DNA of 64,000 bases from Zingiber officinale (Eukaryota; Streptophyta; Magnoliopsida; Zingiberales; Zingiberaceae): NCBI RefSeq assembly GCF_018446385.1, contig NC_055987.1, forward strand, positions 31,812,202 to 31,876,201, in the 5' to 3' direction. Each line of letters starts with the position of its first letter. The stretch's first letter is position 1. Of this stretch, positions 10,646-20,824 are shown piece by piece. A program made the translations under genes and the position numbers. The notes under the pieces are model-generated. The model searched no databases and was not told the origin of the DNA. It worked only from the letters and a program-made list of their open reading frames with translations.

Positions 10646-11722
10646 TTATGCGTGTTGGTCCGGTGGAACGAGCAAAATATGGGGGGTCCATACCTTCTTT
10701 TTTTGGTCTGGGCCGCTCGGCGGATACCTCTTGGATGGCATGAGACCTTGCATGTTGATGAGGGCGAGTTGCTTCAGCTCGCAGTCCTCTGGGCGGCTGG
10801 TGGCCAGTGAGGGCTTCCGCTCGACAGGGGCTAGCCGCTCAGCTGGAGCTTCTTTTCTTCGGGCTGCCTGTGCTTCCTCCACATTAATGTACTCAGTGCC
10901 CCGGTGTAACATATGATCATAGTCTCGGGGCAGCTTTCGAATAAGTGAACGGAAGAAGTCACCGTCCATGAGGCCTTGCGTGAACGCATTCATCATTGTT
11001 TCTGAGGTGGTCGTTGGAATATCCATGGTCATCTGATTGAATCGTTGGATGTAAGCTTGGAGCGACTCCCTGGGCTCTTGCTTGATGGCAAATAAACTGA
11101 CACTTGTCTTCTAGTAACGCCGACTGCTTACAAAATGATGGAGAAAAGCCGTGCGAAACTCCTTGAAGCTAGTAATGGATCCGTCCGACAGCCTCCGAAA
11201 CCACCGTTACGCCGATCCCGAGAGGGTGGTAAGGAACACCCGACACTTTACTCCATCTGTATATTGATGTAGGGTAGCTGTGTTGTCGAACTTACCCAGA
11301 TGGTCGTCCGGGTCGGTGGTTCCGTTGTATTCCCCGATCGCCGGTGGCACATAATGCTTTGGCAGAGGGTCCCGCAAGATGGCCTCTGAAAATTGCCGGT
11401 TGATCCGCTCGGGGGAGACGTCCGTTTGGAGAGCCTTGCTTTTTCTGTAGTCTCGCCTGGGCGCCTCGTCGGATGAAGATCCTCGATCAAGGTTAGCGGA
11501 TGAGACTTCAGGAGGCGTACGGAATAGGGTCCGATGAAATGGAACCGTGGCAGGCGGTGCTTCCGCTCGGCCTCCTGACGCTGACGTCGCTTGTTGCTCC
11601 AGCCGCTCGGCTTGCGCCTTCTGTTTCTGTTGCTCTACGAGCTTAGCTGCTCTTGCCTCGATTAGAGCATCGAGCTCCTCCTGGGAGAGTATCACGGTGT
11701 GCGGTCGTCCAGCTTCTTCCAT
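10646..11722 (-). pseudogene. Tat-lineage gag region
   Basis: The minus-strand reading near 11722 opens with a charged coiled coil (EEAGRPHTVILSQEELDALI; AAKLVEQQKQKAQAERLEQQ), followed by the retrotransposon gag core with LPKHYVPPAIGEYNGTTDPD and CRVFLTTLSGSA. The later part near 10650-11030 has MNAFTQGLMDGDFFRSLIRK. The same gag type occurs at 55302-56314. It lies directly after the PBS area next to the 5' LTR. It is broken, with about one or two breaks. Confidence 0.8.
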
Positions 11723-11767
11723 CTCTTCCGCTCGGATGCAGGTGTGTTCCCACAGACGGCGCTAATT

Positions 11768-12560
11768 TGATCCTGTCCGAACGCTGAGTCGACAGACGCT
11801 GGGGACGTGGCGCTCTCCTCTGTCTACGACCAGCTGCACCAATCTACGACGAACCTGCAAGGAAGTCGGGCCGGGAAGGGGTTCCCGGCGACGACCCTCC
11901 GATGCTCAAGTCAGGCAAGAGAAAAACGATGAAATGGCTCCGAAAATGAGAGATCGCGTACCTCCGATGAAGTTTGTGAGCTCTTATATAGAGCTCTAGG
12001 GAGGCTTGTGCACACATGTCGAGGCGTACACGTGTCCTTTACCATACCTCAGTATGAGCTTACCAGAGGAGCATGCCTGACACCATACTGCTGCAGTCCG
12101 AGCACCTCTCTGATGGGACGGCAAAACCTTCTGTCGTAAGATTCTGCGTATGACTTGGTCGTTGAACATGCTTGTTGTCAGAAGATGTTCCCCAATGTCC
12201 CCTTGTCCTTTTGTCTCTTCTCTCCTCGAGCCGAGCGTCCAGCCGCTCGGAAGGCACCTCTCCGTCCGACCGGGAAGATTCCCGGTCGCGTGCTCGGCTG
12301 AAACGGTTCCTCCATACCATTGCTGCTTTACGCCTCGGCCGAGCGGGTTGCCCGCACGGCCCGACGACCCTGTTCACCATGAGCGTCGGAAACCCGACTC
12401 CCCGTCGGGCTGTCTTTGATTCCGCTCGGACCCGTTCGGCCGGTCGACCCACCGGGACAACTCCGATCCGCCGAGCCTCATGCTGATCCTTTTGACTTTT
12501 GACCTCCACGTGGCATTGACTCCCCTCCAGAGGGGGTCCCCCTACCTTACTGCCGGATCA
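11768..12560 (-). repeat. 5' LTR of the Tat-type element
   Basis: The ends form a short inverted pair, TGATCC...GGATCA (11768 and 12555-12560), giving a 793-bp LTR. On the minus strand a TATATAAG box lies near 11980-11990. The stretch just left of 11768 (GACGGCGCTAATT) is the expected primer-binding position (element strand AATTAGCGCCGTCTGTGGGA, the usual Tat-type leader). The satellite begins immediately at 12561. Confidence 0.85.
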
Positions 12561-15147
12561 AAAACAAATCAACGAGTTTTTATTAAATGCACTATCGGCG
12601 GATTATTTTTTCATTATTTCACACAATGACATCCTTCTATCCGTTCTCGGTTCTCCATGGAGATTAAAGCATCCAAAACAACAACAAAAAACTGGGTTTT
12701 ATGTTTTATCAATTGATTGATCCGATTTTTTTTCCTCCATAAATTTTAGATTTTGTTTCCCTTATAAACATAATATTATAGTTTCCATTTAACCTATTTT
12801 AAAATATTAAAATTAATTTATTTTTGCATCTCACTCCTTCTAGTCTCCTAGGTTTAAAATCGGCTTTTATTTTTATGGATCGATGGTCCAATTTCACCCA
12901 TAAATACCGATTTTTTTTTCTTTTAAAAGAATATTATAGTTAGCTTTCTTTAAGGTCTTTACCTATTTTAAAATAATAATTTTCTATTAATTTTTTAAAA
13001 AAATCAACGAGTTTTTATTAAATGCAATATCGACGGATTATTTTTCTATTATTTCACACAATGATATTCTTCTACCCATTCTCAGTTCTCCACATATATT
13101 GAAGTATCCGAAATGACAAGAAATTGAGTTTTATGTTTTATAGATCGGTTGATCCAATTTTTTTTCCTCCACAAATATCAGATTTTGTTTCCCTTGTATA
13201 CATAATATTATAGTTTCCATTTTACCTATTTTAAAATATTAAAATTAATTTAATTTTGCATCGGACTCCTTCTCGATTCTTTAAGCGTCTAAAACCGACT
13301 TTTATTTTTATGGATTGGTGGTCCGATTTTTTCATATAAATACCAATTTTTTTCCCTTTAAAAATAATATTATAGTTAACTTTTTTTTAAGGACTTTACC
13401 TATTTTAAATAATAAATTTCCATTAAATTAAAAAAAAATCAATGAGTTAACTAATAAATGCACTATCGGCGGACTATTTTTCCATTATTTCACAATGACA
13501 TCCTTCTACTCGTTCTCGGTTCTCACGGAGATTGAAACATCCAAAACGATAAAAAATTAGATTTTATGTTTTATAAGTCGGTTGATGCATTTTTTTTTCA
13601 TCCATAAATATCAGATTTTGTTTCCCTTATAAATATAATATTATAGTTTCCATTTTACCTATTTTAAAATATTAAATTTAATTTAATTTTGTATCCGAAT
13701 CCTCAGTTCTCCGAGCGTCTAAAATCGGTTTTATTTTTATGGATCTGGTGGTCTTATTTTCCCCCATAAATACCTATTTTTTTCCTTTAAAAAAAGTATT
13801 ATAGTTAGCTTATTTTTAAATCTTTACCTATTTTAAAATAATAAATTTCTATTAAATATTAAAAAAATCAACGAGTTTTTATTAAATGCACAATCGATGG
13901 ATTATTTTTCCATTATTTCATACTATGACATCCTTCTACTAGTTCTCGGTTCTCCACGGAAATTGAAGCATCCAAAACGACAAGAAATTAGGTTTTATGT
14001 TTTATTGATTGGTTGATCCGATTTTTTTTCCTCCATAAATATCAAATTTTGTTTCCCTTGTAAACATAATATTATAGTTTTCATTTAACTTATTTTAAAA
14101 TATTAAAATTAATTTATTTATGCATCTCACTCCTTCTCAGTTCTCCTAGGTCTAAAACCAGCATTTATTTTTATGAATCGATGGTCCAATTTTCACTCAT
14201 AAATATCAATTTTTTTTTCTTTTAATAGAATATTATAGTTAGCTTTTTTTAAGGTCTTTACCTATTTTAAAATAATAATTTTATATTAATTTTTTTTAAA
14301 AAAAATCAACGAGTTTTTATTAAATGCACTATTGACGGATTATTTTTCTATTATTTCACACAATGACATCCTTCTATCCGTTCTCGTTTTCCACCGATTT
14401 TTTTTCCTCCATGAATATTAGATTTTGTTTCCCTTATATATATAATATTATAGTTTCCATTTTACCTATTTTAAAATATTAAAATTAATTTAATTTTGCA
14501 TCTGACTCCTTGGTTCTTCGAGCGTCTAAAATCAACTTTTATTTTTATGGATTGATGGTCCTATTTTTCCATATAAATATCAATTTTTTCCCCTTTAAAA
14601 AAATATTATAGTTAGCTTTTTTAGGACTTTACCTATTTTAAATAATAAATTTCCATTAAATTAAAAAAAAATCAATGAGTTACTAATAAATCACTATCGA
14701 ACTATTTTTCCATTATTTCACATAATGACATCCTTCTACTCGTTCTCGGTTCTCCACGGAGATTGAAGTATCCGAAATGACAGGAAATTGAATTTTATGT
14801 TTTATAGGTCGGTTGATCCATTTTTTTTTCATCCATAAATATCAGATTTTGTTTCCCTTATAAATATAATATTATAGTTTCCATTTTACCTATTTTAAAA
14901 TATTAAATTTAATTTAATTACTCTTCAATTCTCCGAGCGTCTGAAACCGACCTTTATTTTTATGGATCGGTGGTCTTATTTTCCCCCATAAATACCCATT
15001 TTTTTCCTTTAAAGAAAGTATTATAGTTAGCTTTCTTAAGATCTTTACCTATTTTAAAATAATAAATTTCTATTAAATATTAAAAATATCAACGAGTTTT
15101 TATTAAATGCACTATCGGTGGATTATTTTTCTATTATTTCACACAAT
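12561..15147. repeat. AT-rich satellite, left block (about six monomers)
   Basis: The landmark TTTTTATTAAATGCACTATC and variants recur near 12578, 13013, 13453, 13876, 14316, 14684 and 15103, a monomer of about 420-440 bp. Each monomer has two similar halves: both contain a GATCGGTGG/TTGATCCGATTTT-like stretch, CCATAAATA, AATATTATAGTT and TTTACCTATTTTAAAATA. No gene is seen. The array resumes at 22303 after the LTR element. Confidence 0.9.
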
Positions 15148-16566
15148 TATTAGGACCAAAAGTAGCTAGAGGGGGGGAATGAATAGCTCGTCGCGTTCGC
15201 TCGGTGCTCGGCGTTGCTTATTCCTTCAAAGATGTGCAGCGGAAATACAAAGAAACAAATCACACAACGCTAACAAGGTTGGTTTACTTGGTATCCACCT
15301 CACAAGAGGTGACTAGTCCAAGGATCCACACCTACGCACGCACCCTCCACTAATAAAACTCTCCTTTATGGTAACTACCAAGGGCGGAGAAGCCCTACAA
15401 GACTCAGTACAAGAAGAGAGGGAAAGGATACAAGAAATACAAGCTTACAAGCTTACAATGAGTACAAACCCTAACCCTAGCTTCTCTTCTTGACTTTGAT
15501 CCGCCTCTTGACTTGGAAACCTTCCAAGATCCTTCAAGAACTGGCGATCTGAGCTTTGCAAGTGCTGTGGAGAAGCTGGCGAAGATCTGAGATGAAACGG
15601 TGAAGTAATGCCGCAGCCAACGCACGCCTGCAGCTCAAATACGACGCAACGGTCGGATCCCGATCGATTCGAATATTCCCAATCGATCGGGGAGGCTTTG
15701 GATCGATCCACGGATCGATCCAGAGCGCCTCTGTGCTCTGGAAAAACGCTTGGATCGATCCACGGATCGATCCAGCGCTTATCGCGCAAAGCAGCCGGGT
15801 CCCAATCGATCCACTGATCGATTTGGACATCTGGATCGATCCACGAATCGATCCAGAGGCTCTTTACAGTAGAAGGCTGGATCGATCCATCGATCGATCC
15901 AAAGACGGTTTTGCCCAAACCAAGTCTCAAGCCTCTCGAACCAACATCCGGTCAACCTTGACTGTTGATACATCATGCCTAGCATCCGTCACTCCTTTGA
16001 CTGCTAAGACTTCCCACCAAGTGTCGGTCAATCCCTTTGACCCACTTGGACTTTACTCGTCGTGCCAAGTATCCGGTCACTCTCTTGTCCTACTTGGACT
16101 TCCACGAGATGTCCGATCATCCTTGATCCATCCGGATTTTCCTGGCTTCACTCACGGGACTTTCACCTGCCTAGCTTGATTTCCTGCCTAGCTTCACTCA
16201 CTAGGACTTTCACGACTCACCAGGATTTCAATCCGCCTAGCTTCACTCACTAGGACTTTCACTGGCTCCACTCACGATTTCTAATCCGCCTAGCTTCACT
16301 CACTAGGGCTTTCCTTCTGCCCGGCTTCACTCACGGAACTTTCACCTGGCTTCACTCATACCTAGGACTCCTAGTCGGTGTCAGGTCCTCTTGACCTACT
16401 TGACTCTCCTTCAATCACACCGATCAATCCTCGATCGAATCTCCCCATGAACAACTGCACCTGCATTGTCCATGTGTCTACATGTATTGTCAAACATCGA
16501 AACTATGACCAAGACCCAAGCTTGGTCAACTCAGTCAACCTTGACCTAAAGGATATTGCACCAACA
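15148..16566 (-). repeat. 3' LTR of the gag-only element
   Basis: Begins TATTAGGACC on the plus strand (TGTTAGGACC in the partner) and ends CACCAACA. It carries GATC hairpins at 15655-15905, GGTCA-loop hairpins at about 15940-16130 and TTCACTCA-loop units at about 16140-16370. It is more worn by small length changes in the hairpin arrays than the right LTR. Confidence 0.9.
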
Positions 16567-18911
16567 ATCTCCCTCTTTTTAATGTTTGACAATACCTTTA
16601 AGTTAGGACCATTCTGAGTTAAGCTAATCCCATAGCCTTAACTCCATTCATGCCAAAAGTATGAATGTTGGTTCCCTTCATTCTCCCCTATGAGATCCCC
16701 CATAGGTAATGAAAGCCTAGCTTAAACCACACATTCTCCCCCTATTGGCACACATCAACCCATCTTTGAGCACACATCAACCCATCTTTGAGCACACATC
16801 AACCCATGCCTCAATTTTAGGCACACTTCAACAAATGCCCCATTGTTGAAAACTCTCCCCCTGAAGAGTTGCTCATTGTTGTTCACAACTTCACTCGTTG
16901 TGGTCAACATGATAATGAAGGTCTCATACCCTTCATTATCCTTAACCTTACATTCTCCCCAATGTAGGCAAATGCCCATCCTTGAGCATTATCCACTTAG
17001 AACCCACTTGAACAATGAGGATATCCAATCCCCATTAAAGTTCAAATGCTTAACCTTGAGCATGTTCTTAACAGAAGGTTAACCACCTTCCAAGGTTCAT
17101 GAAAAATAATTTTTCATGTCTTTAAAGAGTCCCTCCCCCTAAAGACATGGTGGTAACTTCTATCATTGCACCAACAATGACTTGGAATTCCTAAACCTTT
17201 AGGAAACCCAAATTTTAGAAGTTTTGAGGTTTAAATGTTCAATATTTGAAACAACCTCAACCTAAACTTCTACTTAGTCTTCGTTAACCAATCCATCCTT
17301 GTTTTCAACATGAAAACACCCTTTTTATGTATACAAATGTATTTTGAGGGGTTAGGAATGGTTACATTGACTAAAATAGGTTTAGAGTGCTGAAATCAGA
17401 CCTTCCCAGTCAAAATCAACGTCCTGAATCGATTAGAGTTGGGTTCCAATCGATTCAACCTATTTGAATCGATCCACTGATCGATTCAGGATGTGTTGAT
17501 CGATCGGCTGATCGATCCAGTGAGCTTCTGCTCGCGAGAATTGCCTTCTGAATCGATCCACGGATCGATTCAGGCACTCCAATCGATCCATGGATCGATC
17601 GGAGCTCTGATAATTGCTGAAATTCCATTTCAGTCAACTTCAGAAACCCCTAGAAAATTCTACAAAAATCCAAAAATCATGAGATTTCGTGTAGACATTA
17701 TTTAGGGCATATACTATCAAAGAAAAATAGTTTTCTATGAAAATACTTCATATTTTCAAAGATTGACACAAACTTGAAAACTTGTAAAAACCTTAGAGTT
17801 TTCTTCAAGTTTGTGTCTAACTATTCAATGGTGATTACTATCAAAAGATAGCCTTCACCAAGGTTTTTCAAAAACATTTTAAAAACCTTTTAAAAACCAA
17901 TATCCCATCATGTTCCTTGGGCTTAATGCACATGACTTGTACATTAGCTTTCCCAATGATGGGAAAACACATAACTATGTGTTTTGATGAACCTAAAAAC
18001 TCAAAAGAATGCACTAAATCAACATCTTGAGCTTTGTTCATCATGCTAACATCTCACTTGTATCTAATGTGCACTAATCACATACAAGTCACCTTATAGT
18101 CTTTGTGAGATGTAGATTTTGGTTTTTGCCCTAATCTAGGGATCATGCATATCTATCTAGGCATTTTAGAAATATTAGACATCCACCTAGGATGTCACTT
18201 GTCAATAAGTGTTGTTAAATGCCATTTGTCCTTAATTACAAGGAATTAAATTTAACGCATGATTATGTTATGGCATACATCAAAATAAAATAATTTTCAA
18301 AAGAAAAATATTCTATAACTTCATGATGTATGGATGTCATGACATGGTATTTTTGGATTTTTCATAATAAAACATGAATGCAAAACTAGACATGATGTCA
18401 TGCCATATGATGGGCAAACAATCATGGCAAGATTTAGCATAAATAAAATATACCTAGATTAACTATCTAAGTATCCTTAAAGTCTTAGCTAAACTTACAA
18501 CTTAAACCTAGACTGTCCTAAAGTGCTTCAAGAGAATGCCAAAGCCTAAATTTGCATTTCTAATTTCCTTGATTTAATGTATGCCAATTGAAAATAAACA
18601 TGTCCTCAAATGTTGGCTTATTCCATTTTTCCTCAAGAGTGATTACATAAATCAAGGCCCGGATTGCCTTAAATTTCCAAGAGAATACCAAAATCCCAAC
18701 TTGGTATTTCTCAAGGTTTTCCCAATTTGTGCCATTTTAAGATAAAATCAATTTTTCACCATTAGACACATTTTACTCTTTCAAGGAGTAATCAATAGGT
18801 CCATTTCATTTTCAAAGGTTAACTAAAACCTTGAAAATGCTCCTTGAGTGTCAATTTCCTCAAAGTTGGGTTAACTACCCTTCTAATCGGAGTTGACACT
18901 CTCTAACCCAA
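16567..18911 (-). other. Non-coding internal region of the gag-only element
   Basis: No open frame of note and no pol motifs. Next to the LTR is the polypurine tract (plus-strand pyrimidines CAATCTCCCTCTTTTT). Further GATC-type hairpins lie at about 17425-17600, for example arms TGAATCGATC/GATCGATTCA. The stretch is conserved, without coding, in the relatives at 28847-31102 and 32761-34115, so it belongs to the family rather than being local decay. Confidence 0.75.
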
Positions 18912-20690
18912 CTATGGGGCAGAGAAGATGCTCCTAGGAACCCAACACCTATTGGTGCTCCTTGGATGCTCTAGGTACTCACTAGGGATAACTTCCCTAG
19001 ATACCTTCCTAGTGACCTTGTTGGGCTTCTTAGAAGCCTTGGTCACATTTTCTAGGTCAACTCTAGGGATAGCCTCCCTTGTGACCTTGTTAGTGACTTT
19101 CTTAGACTTCTTAGAAGTCTTAGTCACTTTGGTTGCAAAGATACTTCTAGGGATATCTTCCCTTGTATCTTTGACTTGACCTCTAGACTTAGGGTTTGTT
19201 CCATAGCTATATGGAACCCTATGATAACTAGGCACATCCTTTTTAGCTTTGGGTTTGTATCCCAAACCTCTATAGCCATTGGATGACCTTTGTGCTCCTA
19301 GCCCTAGGTATTGCTCATTTTGCCCTTTAAGGATATTCTCCATCCTTTTTAGGGTCTTTTCTAGTTTGTCAAGTCTTGACCTCAAGACTTGATTTTCTAT
19401 CATTAAATCCTTAGGTTTTGGTCCATGAGCATTTTTGATCTTGGGCATGTGTCTATTTTCCTTAGTGTTCCCGCCCAAGTGTCTATCTACCTTCCTAACC
19501 TTAGGTTGGGTAGTTTTGGCATGTAGGGCCACATGTTTTTCCTTAAAGCCCTCATGCTTTCTATTCTTATGGTAAATTGCATTGAAATGATAAAAGTTAG
19601 AACTATCATGCTTTTCACCATAATGTAAGGGGGTAGGCTCAATAAAAGATACCTTCTTCTTTACCTTGGAGGCTCCCCCTTGACTAGTGCCTCCTTGAGC
19701 CTTGACCACCTTCTTCCCCTTGGGGCATTGACTTCGGTAATGCCCCTTTTGATTGCAAGAGAAGCATATAATATGCTCCTTGCTCTTCTTTGTGTTGAGG
19801 ATGATCTCCTTGGGCTTCGCCTTGCCCTTTTGTGCCACTTGGCCCTTCTTCTTGGCCAATTTAGGGCACTTGCTCTTGTAGTGCCCATGTTCCCTACACT
19901 CAAAGCATATAATATGATTTTTATTTTTAATTGAAATATTTATACCTTTGCTTGTAGGGGTGGCATCTTTTCCTTTGGATCCGGAGGTGGAAGCTTCCTC
20001 TTGATCGAACCTTGATTCCCCTCCATTTGATTTTTCTTGACTTGTGGAGGTAGAAGCTTCTTCATCCTCTTCTTCTCTTGACCCGGATGTAGAGGATTCT
20101 CCTTCATCTTGATCCGGCGTCACCAAGGATTGCTCCCCCTCAATCCTAGAGGTGGAGGCTTCATCATCTTGAATATGAAACAAGGAGTATGCTCCCTCCT
20201 TGTTCCCTTCGTTGCATTCCCTTGAGGATGAAGCTTCTTGGATTTCCTCTTCTTCGGAGGTTGAGCATCTCTCAACCTCGGAGCCCTCCTCTTGGTCTTG
20301 CTCCAAAGAGTCACCCTCTCTGGATACTTCTTGCTCTTGTACAGTGGAGGGGATCTCTTCATGAAGCTTGGCCAATTTGCTCCATAATTCCTTTGCATCT
20401 TCAAATTCTCCAATTTTGCAAAGGATGGTGCTTGGCAATAAATTTACCAAGAGCTTGGTCACTTTATCATTGGCCTCGCACCTTTGGACTTGCTCTTGGC
20501 TCCACTTGCTCCTCTTGAGAACTTTGCCCTTTGAATTTCTTGGAGCCTCGAAGCCTTCCATTAGAGCAAACCATTGCTCTATCTCCATCATAAGAAAATT
20601 TTCAATTCTTGATTTCCAAGAATCAAAACTCGTGGAAGTGTATGGTGGAGCCACCCTTGTGTCAAATCCAAGTCCATCTTGGAATTGCAT
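18912..20690 (-). CDS. Gag protein of the non-autonomous copia-type element
   Basis: The open frame runs from 20927 (inside the LTR) to the stop at 18912. The first sensible start after the PBS is the Met at 20690 (MQFQDGLGFDTRVAPPYT), giving about 590 residues. Features in order: a DUF4219/UBN2-type gag domain (FDSWKSRIENFLMMEIEQWF; EFEDAKELWSKLAKLHEE); a long acidic Ser/Glu stretch; two CCHC zinc knuckles, CFECREHGHYKSKC and CFSCNQKGHYRSQC; a basic linker; a short coiled coil (LRSRLDKLEKTLKRMENILK); and a basic tail with TKVTKTSKKSKKVTNKV. Gag packages the RNA; reverse transcription would need pol from another element. The frame looks uninterrupted, which is notable given the element's age. 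Confidence 0.85.
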   Translation of the reverse strand: MQFQDGLGFDTRVAPPYTSTSFDSWKSRIENFLMMEIEQWFALMEGFEAPRNSKGKVLKRSKWSQEQVQRCEANDKVTKLLVNLLPSTILCKIGEFEDAKELWSKLAKLHEEIPSTVQEQEVSREGDSLEQDQEEGSEVERCSTSEEEEIQEASSSRECNEGNKEGAYSLFHIQDDEASTSRIEGEQSLVTPDQDEGESSTSGSREEEDEEASTSTSQEKSNGGESRFDQEEASTSGSKGKDATPTSKGINISIKNKNHIICFECREHGHYKSKCPKLAKKKGQVAQKGKAKPKEIILNTKKSKEHIICFSCNQKGHYRSQCPKGKKVVKAQGGTSQGGASKVKKKVSFIEPTPLHYGEKHDSSNFYHFNAIYHKNRKHEGFKEKHVALHAKTTQPKVRKVDRHLGGNTKENRHMPKIKNAHGPKPKDLMIENQVLRSRLDKLEKTLKRMENILKGQNEQYLGLGAQRSSNGYRGLGYKPKAKKDVPSYHRVPYSYGTNPKSRGQVKDTREDIPRSIFATKVTKTSKKSKKVTNKVTREAIPRVDLENVTKASKKPNKVTRKVSREVIPSEYLEHPRSTNRCWVPRSIFSAP

Positions 20691-20810
20691 CTTGAAGTTG
20701 AGCTTTTTGATATCTTTGACTTTGACAATTTTTGCTTCAACTTCTTCACCCTCTAGCTTTTCTTGATATGCTTGACCCTTCCGGCGATGATTCCGGTGAA
20801 GAGCGGCCTT

Positions 20811-20822
20811 GCTCTGATACCA
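20811..20822 (-). other. Primer-binding site (initiator Met-tRNA)
   Basis: The plus strand GCTCTGATACCA is TGGTATCAGAGC on the element strand, the classic copia PBS complementary to the 3' end of initiator Met-tRNA. It lies two bases from the inner LTR edge at 20825. Confidence 0.9.
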
Positions 20823-20824
20823 CT

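Larger units (their letters stand above)
1966..12560 (-). mobile_element. Ty3/gypsy element, Tat lineage, nested and interrupted
   Basis: On the minus strand the order is 5' LTR (11768-12560), PBS region, gag, protease-RT-RNaseH-integrase, a spacer with a tandem array, and an opposite-strand ORF. This order, with an antisense ORF of the Transposase_28/'putative gypsy type transposon' kind downstream of pol, is characteristic of plant Tat/Retand-type elements. It is hit by two insertions: a solo copia LTR in integrase (6108-7194) and a copia element in the antisense ORF (left of 1966). The 3' LTR would lie left of the window. It landed in, or next to, the AT-rich satellite that begins at 12561. 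Coding is broken by the two insertions and a few other changes. Confidence 0.85.

Noticed and set aside
15445-15930. Open frames rich in IDPWID/SIDRSID-like repeats (also near 21122-21646, 17455-17705 and 29463-29660)
   Set aside because: They are translations of the GATC palindromes in LTR and internal non-coding DNA, open in several frames on both strands, with no domain or start context.
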